The notes under the pieces are model-generated. The model made no database searches. It worked only from the letters and a program-made list of their open reading frames with translations, and was not told the origin of the DNA. Below are positions 1-43,220 of a stretch of DNA of 64,000 nt, in pieces (within the stretch, counting starts at the first letter, position 1; each line of letters starts with the position of its first letter). The stretch covers positions 408,501 to 472,500 of the forward strand of contig JAWDGP010002060.1 of assembly GCA_033675545.1 (NCBI GenBank), in the 5' to 3' direction. Both the position numbers and the translations under genes were made by a program. Origin of the DNA: Elysia crispata. Taxonomy: Eukaryota; Mollusca; Gastropoda; Plakobranchidae.

Positions 1-470
1 GAGAGAAATTGGAAAGAGAGCCGGAATGAGGAATTTAGTGAGAGAAACGTGAAAAGAGAATGAGATGGTTGATTGAATGATGCTGCAATGATTCAAATAA
101 TGAGGTTCTGGATTACGTCGTATTCTCGAGAAGGAAAGGGAGGAGGAGGGGAAAAGCGGGTGGAGGTTTAGTTAGGATTGAGTTTTTGGGTGAATGATGG
201 CGAGTAGCATCCAAGATAACTTAAAGGAATAAAACGAAAATTCAAAACGACCAAAAGAGGCAGACAGACTTCATTCCTCTCCTGCATTGCTCATGGGCAT
301 GAAAACTTTAACAGGCTTATTTGTTTTCACAAAGTCGTTTTTATGAAAACAACGTTGCGTGTTGCATGCTATTGAGACAGAATTTCGTTACACTCGTGAT
401 ATATTATAGATGAGGTACTCAATCTCTACTAGGCTCTTTCATATGAAAGGTTTACTAGTTTTGATATTGA

Positions 471-629
<159 letters not shown>

Positions 630-2023
630 TTTTCCCCTTTATTCTCTGTCTTCTCTCTCTTATAATTATCATGTACCATTATGATTTCTAAATTTTTTTT
701 TTCAAACAAAGCTTTACTCTAGAGTCGATTTTTTCACTATTACACCAAGGGGAAACCTTCCGTTTTCTCACCTTTGTAACCTTCATGCAATCTGCAATAA
801 CGAGAACGAAGTTCACCGCATACGAACAAAAATAGTTTCACCTTTGACATCTGCCCATATCCAGGGAGTTGAAGCAAACCCCAGAGACCGCGTGAGTCAT
901 GATAACACTTCTAGTCGCATTGCATTGGTGTGGGTTTTCTCTCTTTCATTGCAACTCGTTCTTTTAACTCGACTCTTATTTCTTTATGTTTCATTTCCGT
1001 TTTCTTATTATCTTTCCTCTTTCCGTTCCCATGTCTGACGAGGACGATAATAATACCCACTTGCGTATGACTAAGCTTTTCGGAAAATGTTTTTTCTCCT
1101 TTTAAACTTCTAACGAGCAGAGTTCTAAGAGACTCCGCTCTAGGAAAATAATGTTTCCTCGGAACGAGGCAATTTTCTTAGAGCTCGCGTAGGTTTCGTA
1201 TCGTGCTTTTAAATCTTTAACGTGTAAAAGTAAAAAAAAAAAAAAAAACTCATTAAGAAATAATTATTGCAATACGTTTTTCGTACCGTCTTTGGCGCAT
1301 TTCTAGGTAAACATTCGCAAAGGTTATTCCGAGAAAAGTCAGCTAGCTCTTCGCCTCAAATGAAATATTTTCAACCAATAGTTCATAGTATAGTAACGAA
1401 GCATAACGAAGCCGAAAAGTTTTTACGAAATTTCGATAAGTGAAAACGCCCAACAAACTAAAATATAAACTTAACGTCTGCCACAGAAATTAAAAATATA
1501 CAGGAACTTTAATAAATGTTTTGTATTATTTTTTTTTAACCTCGGAATCAGTTGTGTAACTGATTTTTGGAGACTAAAGGCTTTCTTGGGACTTGAAATA
1601 AATTATGAGTTTTATTATTAATTATTAAGAATATTCTTTTTGTCTGTAAGTATGGTTAAGTTTTCTAAAACATTCCGTGTCTTTTCACACCTCTTTTTTC
1701 CGGATATTTTACATCTGTTGCGCTGATTTAGTTCGACTGATTGAATGCTCTATTTTGATATGGAGATCCTCTTCTAAGTTCTCAATGGCCGTGCCATCCT
1801 GTTGGTGGTTACCGTGATCCAAGGGCTGCAAGTGTGAGCATAAAAAAAACAATCCAGGCTCAGGAGGTTTTGCTGGTATCTTTTTAAATGGTTCATTGAT
1901 ATGTTTACGTTGCTTTTAATGTGTTCTAAGCGACATAATAAAGAAGGGTTAGCATAAAGCGTTTGTTTTGTCATACTCAATCAGATATAAACACATCCCA
2001 GGTCGCTTTATATTTGATTTTTA

Positions 2024-2197
<174 letters not shown>

Positions 2198-3560
2198 CGC
2201 TCTCCCTCCCCCACCCCCTCTCTCCAAATTTCTTTAATAGATTTGATAACTCTGGCGGCCACATACTCAAGTCTACGTGTTTTCCTCCATTGTCTACGGT
2301 ACGACTTCAGACGGGTAGAACGAAATCCTTTCGTCCGGTCGCATCAATCATGTGTCACATTCTGTGCCAGGCCGAGAATAATTTTTTCCGATCAGTTTTC
2401 TATCAAATAATCATGTTTGCCTTTCTTTGTCCAAGACTTTACGCTTCGTGTGGTCGAGTAACTTAGCGTAACCAAAGCGTAACCGTCACATTCCTGGAAT
2501 ACCAATCTGATCCGTGTCGCGTCGCTATATACGCGATTACTCAACGTTACCTTGCGTGCTTTGGACAACCATATGGCACCATCACTCCCCTCAAACAAGC
2601 CTCAACTTTGTGAATCTCCAAGTCCAACATTGAAAAGACTGCAGGGTTGTGTCAAAATCAAAACTTTTGCGGCCTGGTCCTCGAAGGAAAATAATTACTC
2701 CGGAAGGAAGTGAAGTCGATGTTGAAATCTTTACATATAATCAATTTGTTTTCGGTCCTCTAAAACATTGTCCTTTTTGAGTGGAGAAGATATACTGAGC
2801 TTTCGGAAGCATTGATAGCTCTGGGCGATTATTTTTCATTAATTGAAATATTTTTTTCTTTCTTTAAATCCGCATGTTGAAAGCTGTATCATTATGGTCG
2901 TTTACATTGACTATTAATATAGTTTGACCAAAAATAAACCTGCAAGTCGTAACTTTGTGTTAAGCCTTGATATTTGCACCCAGTTTGTGCCGTCTTCTCT
3001 AACGCTTCTATTCACTAGTTTTTAACAAGGTTCCGGTACACGTTAAAATCCATTTTTTGATTCGGCCTTTACGGTTTTGAATTTGGCTTAAGTGTGGCTT
3101 AAGTCTGGTAAAGTCAGGGAAAAGATTGTTATTATTGTAGAGAAAATGAGCAACGCGGCCAAGATAATGATCCTACAATCATTGGTTTGGAGTTTTTATT
3201 CTAGAATCGAAACATAAACCTAGTTGGGAATCGAGCGCTGTAACAGGGCAACCGAATTGAGCGCAGGAAATTGAGAGAAAATCTTGACATGTTTTATGTC
3301 AAGTGGCCGAGTTAGAAAACTGCAGCTATTTGTGTCAGTGGGTCATCATTTTGATGTCTTCTCTTGGCAATTATCTTGGGAATGGAGCGATGCGGCTGGC
3401 TGAAAAAGATGCCAGGATTCTGTTTGAGGTTGTTAGCTGAGAGAAAGAGAAATGATGGAGCGATAGAGGCGGAGAGAGACGATTGGCATTTAAACAACAG
3501 ACTACGTAGATTGACACGGACGAAGGGAAAAAAAAGGAGAGGATGGGAGTGTACAGTTGA

Positions 3561-3561
3561 A

Positions 3562-3625
<64 letters not shown>
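3561..3625. repeat. (AG)n microsatellite
   Basis: About 65 bp AG with one AAAG interruption. Confidence 0.97.
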
Positions 3626-3628
<3 letters not shown>

Positions 3629-3694
3629 AAATTACACCGACTTATTAAGAAATAGGTTTAACAAATATTATCTTTCCCATTTTTGTAGTTATTT

Positions 3695-3953
<259 letters not shown>

Positions 3954-6094
3954 CTGTGAGCGATTGCATGCATTTAGTGATCAGATTTTTAATTCTCAAT
4001 TATATTGCTCTTGCATTGAATGCGCGTATGTGCCACTTTTTTTTTTAGAAATGCTCAGGTTTTGAACTTGCCCAAACAGATTTTTTTATTTGATATGGTA
4101 ATAATACTATACCAGTTTTTTTCGCTTTCTGCAAAAAGTACATGCTATTTAAAATTGTTCATTTCAATTAAAATTTAGACTTTTAAACTATTTCTCCTTC
4201 CAAAAAGAGTCCTGTCCTAAGTTTAACCAAGAGATTTAACTTTCCATCGCATCCATCAAAAGTGCACACCCCTGCATGTAAACTAAATAAAGCAAGACCA
4301 TGACGAACGCAGCTTGATTCTGTTTCTGTTTGGAAGAGTTCCCGGTTTTTCATCCTATAAAAAGAAACTATTCAACGCAGTTGGGATATTTTTACACCGC
4401 ACTTGCCAAAAATGTAGACATAATGACATGGCCCGTCCTCCGTGGAGTGTGAGCAGAAGGTAAACATAGACCGTAATGATAGGCCTAGAATCAGGTAGGC
4501 CCACCGAAAGAGAGATTTTGAGCGCTAGGTTTGGCCCTCGGGTCCAAGCGAAGTGTGGGACCAACTGTCTTGGGGGGGTGGACTGGTCTCTAATTACCGG
4601 GTTCCGGTTGAGACCTCTACCTGGTAGGGGTATGAGTAATCGCTGTAATTACCAGAGGGGAACGGGGAGGGCCAGCCGCACTGGCTGACGGGGGTCCAGG
4701 GGGTCTGGTTTGTGTCTTCACTATACAAGAGCTCACAGGTAAACAGACCGAGCCACTCACCAGCGGTAATTATTCTACTTTCATTTGTCCTCTCTGTCTT
4801 GTGATCTTTTCTCCGAATTTTATAAAACGTACTATTGAAGCTCAACTTCTTTGCCAATAATTATGATGTTTTTCATATGGCAACTCAAAAACTTAATTTA
4901 GATTTCAATGAGGTGTTGATGGCTATGCTTTATGTCGAATTCAAGGGGTGAGCAAGTCTTGTGATGCGGGAGGAATCGAATTTTTTGTTTTTGTCCGTCT
5001 GTCCACCTTTCCCTCCTCCTCTCTTTCTTTCTTTCTCCCACTTTTTTCTACCTGTTGCTATGTCTGTTCTTGATCTTCTTCCTCTATTTTTTTTTCCTTT
5101 TTTTCAATGCTTTTGTTCCTCTCTAAATTATTTTAAAATATTCTCTGCTAATCAACGTAATAAAGTAAAGTCCGCATCACATTGTCGATTATGCAACGCC
5201 GCAAATCTCGATCGACTCAATCAACAAAGGAGGATTGCGGAGAGCTAGAGTCAATTCCTGAAATATCTTTAGCGCCATTGCACGCTTTGAACTCGCCTGT
5301 TTATGTCTTTATTTGATACAGGCAGTTCCTGCAGGGGGGGCTGGTGAACAATAAACTCTATAGTTTGTTTTGTAGTAGGATAGTCTGTTCATTCCTCTCA
5401 ACCCTCTTTGTCACTGTCTCCGATAACGGAAGAGAAGCACTTGTGTCGTGATACGCTCTATGTCTGGCAGTAGGTCACTGTTTGCTGTTTATTATATTGT
5501 CTCCGTGAGCCCTTAGAGAGACGCCTACGCTTGTTTTAGATTTGGTGTCTCTTGTTCACAGTAGATCTTATCTTTGTCCTTTCTCTCTTTATATGTTTTC
5601 CTTGTTTGTGTTTTTAGTAAGTAATTCTTATTGCTATTGTGTTTAAATGATTCCTGTGGAGTAAAGATGAGTGAGGTAACAAGGATTTTTATTTATAGTA
5701 TAGGATTCAATCTCCATTCCCAGCCTTCAAGTACAAACCTTCGTTTAAAAAAAATATTTTTAATAAATAAAAAAAAATTTGTGGGAGATGTGGGTTACTT
5801 TGAATTCTCTAGAATTTTAGGCATTACTCCATTTGCATCCAAGATGTTGTGTATTTTGTTTGCTGTTTTGCAGATGTCTCCTTCTGTTATTAATTATTTT
5901 CCTCAAAGTTTTTCCTTCCTTCTGCAGACGGTTATTTTTAATGCATGTTTATTATTATTTAATCACGCTGTTATTGCTCTCACTCTTCCACCCACCTGTC
6001 CTGTCTGGCTCTCTTTTCTGTACTCTTTTCATTTCCCGGTCTTCTTCAATATCACATTTCTTATCGTTTTTGCTAACTGTTTTAATTTATTGTT

Positions 6095-6436
<342 letters not shown>

Positions 6437-6909
6437 CTAGCTCAAATTACCGTTCTACAAACGGGACCCTAGTGTCAATTTGCCGAGGCTGGGATGCGCG
6501 TGTGTATCTAAAAGGCTGATAAGTAGTCAAGATATCTTTCCTTCTACTTACTTTATCAAGATAAAATTTATGTCTCCACCTAACCATCTTTTCCTAGAAT
6601 CTAGATATCTATCGATAATTCTAATTTTAAACACAAAGTTAAGATATAGAGCACAATTCCTTTTGGAATTAAAATAAAAACAAACGTTGTGTTCGTTTCG
6701 CATTAAAACAAATACAGATTTGTACGGCTAATTAACATGTCTACCTAACTCAATGGTTTGTCTCACATGCTTAAAAGGGTTTTAAAAAGTCGTTTTCTAA
6801 ATCCCTGAAACAACTTTGGGATTTAAAAATATGCCTACGTAAAATGGCGTGATTTAGACTTGCTTTTCCATATTTTTTTTTTTATTTTATTGGCGGCCTA
6901 CAAAAATCT

Positions 6910-6989
6910 GATGATCCGTTATACGTTTCAAGTTACGATCTTTATTAATCATATAATAAAGATCGTAACTTGAAACTTATAACGGATCA

Positions 6990-6991
<2 letters not shown>
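6910..6991. repeat. 37-bp near-perfect inverted repeat (hairpin)
   Basis: Left arm 6910-6946 and right arm 6955-6991 are reverse complements with one mismatch, around an 8-nt loop. A (AT)n tract follows directly (6992-7020). Confidence 0.95.
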
Positions 6992-7022
<31 letters not shown>

Positions 7023-7734
7023 TTTTTCTTAAAAAAAAAAAAAAAAAAAAACGAAAAGATGGGAGTCGGGCTTATACTTATTTCCAGCTAGCTAAATCGT
7101 GATGTACGAGAGAATAGAAAAATATATTTTTATAGCAGAATAAGAAAAGATGCATGTAGTTCCTAAGAGAGACCTTTTCCGCTGAATTTTTTTTTTTTTT
7201 TTTTTTTATGTTTCTTGAACCCGGAAATAAACAGCAGTGTATGTAGCATTTATTTTTCTCACTAGTGGTGTCATTGCGTTCACAAAGGCCTAGCTCTTTT
7301 GTTTCAGCCAGACCGATTGACTGTCGCCATCCCACGCCACACAGAAAACAAAGGAAGCCGTGCAGATTTTGTTTTCTCCTGTCCTCAATGAAACCTTTTC
7401 ACCTTCTCAGAGTTGAGATTTTTCACAACAAATTCCTGCAGATACAAAAATAGCGCTCGTTGTTTTTACACATAGTCATGACTTGTTTTGGTCCGCGCCT
7501 GTTAGCACAGCTCCATTTCATTTCCGATTTTTTTTAAAAATATTTATCGCTCATTTAGATAATATGCTTCATAAGTGTCACAAGTCGTTGCAAATTTCGA
7601 CCTATGTCAAATAGGTCGCGTAGATCTAGATGTTTATCTCTCAACAGTGTTGTCATCAGTGCATTGTATGAGTCATAATAGTAGTGACAGATAGTAGGTC
7701 TTTGTCATGGTACGAAAAGCACAATGTTTGAGAT

Positions 7735-7736
<2 letters not shown>

Positions 7737-7797
<61 letters not shown>
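7737..7797. repeat. (AG)n microsatellite
   Basis: About 60 bp pure AG. Confidence 0.97.
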
Positions 7798-7800
<3 letters not shown>

Positions 7801-8291
7801 GATAAACTGACTGCAACATGAAGTGCGTGGGTCCTGCAACCTTCCGAGCGATAGGGCCAGGCCAGGTCTTTATATTAACGTCACGGCTGTGGTTTGTGGA
7901 ACGCCTGGACAGTCTTAATAACAGTCAATTCGACGTGGAGGCATTCATTTCTTGGCACACCACACAAGAATCAGATCCTGAAACCCTGAGTTTTGCGACA
8001 GTCTGTCTGTCTGTGTACCATACTCAAGTATTACTTCTTGAGTTAACTACATTATTTACTTTCTTCGCTAGCCTTAACTCCATCATAACGATTTAGGTCT
8101 GATTTTTTAATTTTTTTTTTACCAGCCTTCAGCTCAAACTATTGCTGAGATACCAGTAGTAATGATATACGTGAATTTTGCAATGAGAATATAGCAGTTG
8201 GAGTTATTTTGTTAATATCATATCTAACATCGTAGTGAGTAGATTTTAATTCTAGTTTTTAAATGGATTCAGGTCATATGCTTTATTATAG

Positions 8292-8351
8292 ACACTACAT
8301 GGCGAGCTCTCACGGAATAATGAAATATCGCTATTATGATTTCCAGGGAAG
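8292..8351 (+). CDS. candidate upstream Shroom exon (60 nt)
   Basis: Between CTTTATTATAG and a perfect donor GGAAG|GTAAGT lies a 60-nt open segment. Read as phase 2 in and phase 2 out, it encodes HYMASSHGIMKYRYYDFQG plus a split Arg. It would join in frame to the exon at 13486, as R-ASMDSG. All flanking Shroom introns are also phase 2. I do not recognise the peptide as a known Shroom motif, and the polypyrimidine tract is poor. It is a prediction from splice sites, phase and open frame only. Confidence 0.4.
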
Positions 8352-8558
8352 GTAAGTTTTCCTTTGCTTTTCATTTATCTTTTTATTTACCTTTTTGGTC
8401 CATGTTCTTTTTTTCCTTCGAAATAATGATAAAAGCATGCGAGATTTACCTGTAAGGAAGAATGATTGTTTCTGATTTCACCGATTCGATAATCTTCAAT
8501 CGTGGAAATAATTGTCAGTTTAAAAAAAAAGGTCTGCGCTTATTGTTAATGTTGAAAC

Positions 8559-8560
<2 letters not shown>

Positions 8561-8647
<87 letters not shown>

Positions 8648-8735
8648 GCTCTCTCTCACTCTTTCTCTCTCTCTCTCTTTCTATCTATCTATCTATCTAT
8701 CTACCTACCTATCTATATCTATTTATCTCTCTCAA
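8561..8735. repeat. (CT)n with (CTAT)n tail
   Basis: Pure CT to 8642, imperfect CT to about 8680, then CTAT/CTAC repeats. Confidence 0.97.
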
Positions 8736-9095
8736 ACTCTCTCTCTTTCTCGCTATATTTTATTTCTGTCGGGCTACCAGATTGAAGAGACAAGCCAAAA
8801 AAAAAAAAAACCTCTATCTTCCTTTATCGGCATCAAATTCTTTTGTCATCCACCGCTTTATTTGTTCAATGTGACATCGTATAAGTTAAAAGACGCTACG
8901 GAGAGAGATTCCTTTCTGATGAGGCACAGGCGAAGAGGCGTGCTCTGGTCTATACTGACAGCTGGACGAGTGTAAAAGAGGATGGTGACACAACGCATTT
9001 TTATAGATCTACTTGTCCTGTGTGTGTGTGTCTTCTTTAACGATAGCATATACATATGTTACTATTGAAAGAAAGAGGGGGCGGGAGGGGGAGAG

Positions 9096-9099
<4 letters not shown>

Positions 9100-9158
<59 letters not shown>
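9100..9158. repeat. (AG)n microsatellite
   Basis: Pure AG, followed by an A-rich run. Confidence 0.97.
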
Positions 9159-9160
<2 letters not shown>

Positions 9161-9364
9161 TCCCCAAAAAGAAAAAAAAAAGAAAAACAAAAAAAAAACT
9201 GTTTTGTTCAGTGTAAAACTGAATCGAACTTGCTACTCTCCGACTAAGACGCGGTCCCCTCTCTTTGCCGCAACTTAACAAAGTAGGCATAATAATAAAC
9301 GTTTCATGGACTGTTCAGTCAGTCCTTGTTTAGTGGTCATGGTCCATCGATCCTCAGGTATGTC

Positions 9365-9473
<109 letters not shown>

Positions 9474-9615
9474 ACCCTGACTCTATCTTCTGTCTCTATG
9501 TGTTCCGCTCCGTTTTTCTGTTCTTCGCTCCCTTTCTCTTTGTCTCAATCTCTAGATCTATACGTGTTTCTCTGAATGAGGCCGTTAAGTTTTAGAGGTC
9601 TTGTGGCGCCGGGAG

Positions 9616-9746
9616 GCCAAGACCATGCTGGTATGCACCAATGACACAGTAACACTGCCAAGACCATGCTGGTATGCACCAATGACACAGTAACACTGCC
9701 AAGACCATGCTGGTATGCACCAATGACACAGTAACACTGCCAAGAC
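9616..9746. repeat. 41-bp minisatellite, 3 identical copies plus 8 bp
   Basis: Units at 9616-9656, 9657-9697 and 9698-9738 are identical (each starts GCCAAGACCATGCTGG), with a partial fourth GCCAAGAC. 41 is not a multiple of 3, so it is not a coding repeat. Confidence 0.97.
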
Positions 9747-10580
9747 AAGTTTTCTCAATGTTTTTCCCCCCACGTTAGACCAGGCATACCTATAGGCATT
9801 TGGTTGCCTGCGGATGCGAATGTACTACTACAGCCAATGCCAACACAGGTTAATGGGGTCCGTTTTTCCTTAATTTGTGAATGCCAAGCTTATTATCCGG
9901 AAAAATAAAAAAAAAAAGGAAACATGATAGTCAAATTTTTGCACCATCGTGCACCAGATTGTACACAACCGCAAAGAATGTCGAAGCGATGCATCTCTGT
10001 AATTAGGGCTATAAATAGACATGACCGAGCAGAAGAGTGTCACGATAAAATCATAGGCTTTCAGGCTAGACAGCAGACAAAAGATGTTTTGTGTTGCCAT
10101 TGGCACTAACATCCTACATCTTGTTATTACATTCTTTTCCTTATTTCCTTTTTTCTTTTCTTGTTTTTTTTTTTTTTTTTGGGGGGGGGGTAATTTTTCA
10201 ATAAGCTATGGTTTAAAATAGCGTCCATAGATGTCCACTGTCTCCGATTTCTGTATGTTTATAATTTAATGTAAATCTAATAATTTCTACCTGTCTTTCG
10301 ACCAGAAGGTCTATTGGGGTTCATATTTTTAAAACAATTGCCCCACCCATTCCAAATCATTTGAGTGTGTTATGTGCTTGATCAATCACGTTTTTTTTCA
10401 ATTAATTTCTACGTTGTTTTTTTTTTGTTTTTTTTTTAATCTCTCGTTGACTATATATCTATCTGCCTGCTTGTCTTTCTATCTCTGTGATTTAATTATT
10501 TCGTATAGCCTTCACTTATTTACCCTTAGTAACGTACATTAATAGATTTTTCAAACATCATTATTGATTATTGTCTATTC

Positions 10581-10581
10581 C

Positions 10582-10676
<95 letters not shown>

Positions 10677-10705
10677 GTCTCTCTGTCTCTCTCTGTCTCT
10701 CTCTG

Positions 10706-10795
<90 letters not shown>
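10581..10795. repeat. (CT)n with (CTGT) interruptions
   Basis: Two long CT blocks separated by regularly spaced TGTCTC variants around 10671-10713. Confidence 0.98.
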
Positions 10796-10799
<4 letters not shown>

Positions 10800-13485
10800 T
10801 ACCCCCCTCCGTCTACTTCCCTCCAGTAGAAGACTGAAGCATAACGGCCGTCTTAGTGCCCAGTAGCGCGAATTTCTGATTGTCGAGATGAATTTCCGTT
10901 TTGGGTACCACAAGAATTTGGGTCTTCTGTTTCGATGGAGTCGGCACGCCAGACTAGATCCTCTGTTCTTAGACATCACGGATTCTCAGGCTTTTCCGTG
11001 GACCTCAAAATAATTGGTCATGATGATCCTTGAATAGACTGTTCTTTCATGTGATGGTGGTAATGTCCGCTGGTCAGTTTCACGACCATCTGTAGATTTT
11101 GTAAGGAATTAGGGCTATTTTGGTTCGTCTAAGACCGTCTCAAATGCCACTATACATTCATAATTTGTAATGAGTTTTTTTTCTTTTTATGTTGAAGATG
11201 ACCTACGAAAAGGTTCCGATTTCAATTTGGTAGTCAGGTTCGATTAAGGTCATAGTTTATTGTTTTTAAATCATTTCAATTTGGAGAGAGGCAGGTTTAG
11301 TTAAAATGAGCCATGTTGAGCCAGTATGAGATATGAATGGCAATAGCAACAGAGTTGGCTGGGCGATTTTTCATGCTCATAGTATGAGCACTTTATACTA
11401 CTAAAGTGGTATCCATACGACGGAAATGCAGGTGGGACTTTAAATGTTATATATTTCCAGTCTTGGTTCCTTTTTTCTCTGAATGCTTTCGATCTTCCCA
11501 TTATTAGTTGGTTTCTTCGATTCTGTTTCAGGATGATAGTTGTCTCAAAACAACAACAAAATAATGTTATAAGACAGTCGGTTGTGTGTGTTGTATGTGT
11601 GTATGTGCAGGAAGGCTATCTTTAACCTGGCAAAAAATTTGTTCTCCAAATATGCAATCACCCTCCACTGTTCTATGTCGAGACCCTCTTATCTTTAGGT
11701 GTTAATGTATTGTGTCGAAAAGTTAAGCGTGATTACGAATGAGTCTGAGACGCGCTCTGTGTGTAGGCGGTCTTTAAATCCAATCATACAATCACATACA
11801 TATTTTTCACCCCTTTCAAGAAAAGAAAATAAATCGGTGTTGAACCCGTCTGCTTTTAATGCTCGCGTTTAAACATTGATAACCATCACACTTTTTTTCC
11901 TTCTGAATTCTGTTGACATTTAAAGGCGATAAGTCAATATAACAGGCAAAAACAGGTTTGTTTACTTTTTTTTAGATCTACGGATCTGTAGAAAGATCGC
12001 TCAGGCCTCCTCTAACACAACATTGTAATCGATAAACACTATAGTGCAGAATGATGGCCTCAGTCTGTTCTTTAAATAGTATTCACGGGGTTTCCCTCTA
12101 AGTTGAACGGCCTTGAGTTAGAATTATAGTGAGTCATTCGCTTGGATTTTCCAGATAATGTGATCTCAATCAATACAGGTTTGAAAGGGCGAGAAAAGCA
12201 CAAACGTGAAGCTTTTATAAAACACAAGTACCGTTCATAAGTAACAGAAAGATTTTTATTTGTACATTGCATAGAGAGACATATTGAATTCCGAATTATG
12301 AAACGATATTTGATATAAATATATTATTACTTCAGCCAGTGTGACAGCACCAGCCTTGTTTAATATTATGCACACATTAGACTTACGAATGATACATATA
12401 GAGGAATTAAGCCAATTCCAAATCAAGAATAAGTTGAATTTTATAAGCACAATTAAAGATATGTGCGTATCCATTTTAACTTTTACCTGAGCGCGCAAAT
12501 AAGGCGATGTTTCCGAAAGAACATACGTTATCAGTATCATTCTGGGATGTTGTCGCACCTTGGAACAGTAATATCCGGGTCATCAAGTGCTTTTTTTCTG
12601 CCTGACTCACCTTAAAGGTGTTTGCCTCAGTAATCTCTTATCACGTCTTTCACGGTCCCCATTATCAGCCATGATCTTTATTTGCCACGGAATTCGCTAC
12701 GCTTGTCTTAACATGGAAAACTCGTGACTACCAGTACCACTATTTTGTGATGTTAACCTCATTATCATAATACGGTGTGGTGCTGACGCCTTCAGTGGAG
12801 ATTTAAAGAAGTTTGTGAGAGACGGGGGGGGTTCTATTTTTTGTTTGTTTTGTTTTGTTTTTAGGTTGTTGTTTTTTTTTTTTTTTTTGTGTTTTTGCTT
12901 TGTTTTTCTTTCTTTGCTTTTTTTTTTATTTATATTTTATACTTACGAATTGTAATCGTATGAGTCAGTCAAAGGTTAAGGGCGATGAGAGAGAGTATGT
13001 GTGTAGGAGTGTGAGCGAAAAGGTATTTAAGGTGTCCGTTTTTATTTATTCTACATAGCTTCGATCTCCACACAAGATTATAGTGAAACCATTAGAAGGG
13101 TGAAGCAAGCAAAGAATCGCCGTAATCAAATCTATATGATTTTATTAGCCAATATTCCTGCGAGTTGATCAGACAGTTGCTTTCACGCGTTTTCTTGAAA
13201 AATATTCCAGGATTTATACCCTTGAGTGTCTTTTTTTTAATTTAATATTGTTTCTGGGAAGAAACAATCAGCCGTGAAAATCGAAATTAGCATTCCAATA
13301 TTCATTTCCGTTGTAGAATTTTTGTCGTTTTTTTTGTTTGTTTGTTGTTGTTTTTTTCGTCTTTTTCTTTTTTGTGTGTGTGTGTGTGTGTGTGTTTGGT
13401 TTTGTCTCGTTTTGGTTTTTTTTTTTTAATAAAAGAAAACCAATGCAGTATTCTATAAACGAAATATTCTCTTTGTTTCTCATAG

Positions 13486-43220
<29,735 letters not shown>

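Noticed and set aside
865..891. 27-nt micro-exon between CATATCCAG and GTGAGT, phase 2 at both ends
   Set aside because: Too short to be more than chance, and the donor has C at -1; no domain or neighbour support.
4417..4458. 42-nt phase-2 open segment before GTAAAC
   Set aside because: No pyrimidine tract at the acceptor, a moderate donor and an unrecognised peptide; likely coincidence.
9545..9773. Repetitive Cys/Trp-containing minus-strand ORFs
   Set aside because: Frames through the 41-bp minisatellite; each repeat is read in a different frame, so there is no protein repeat.
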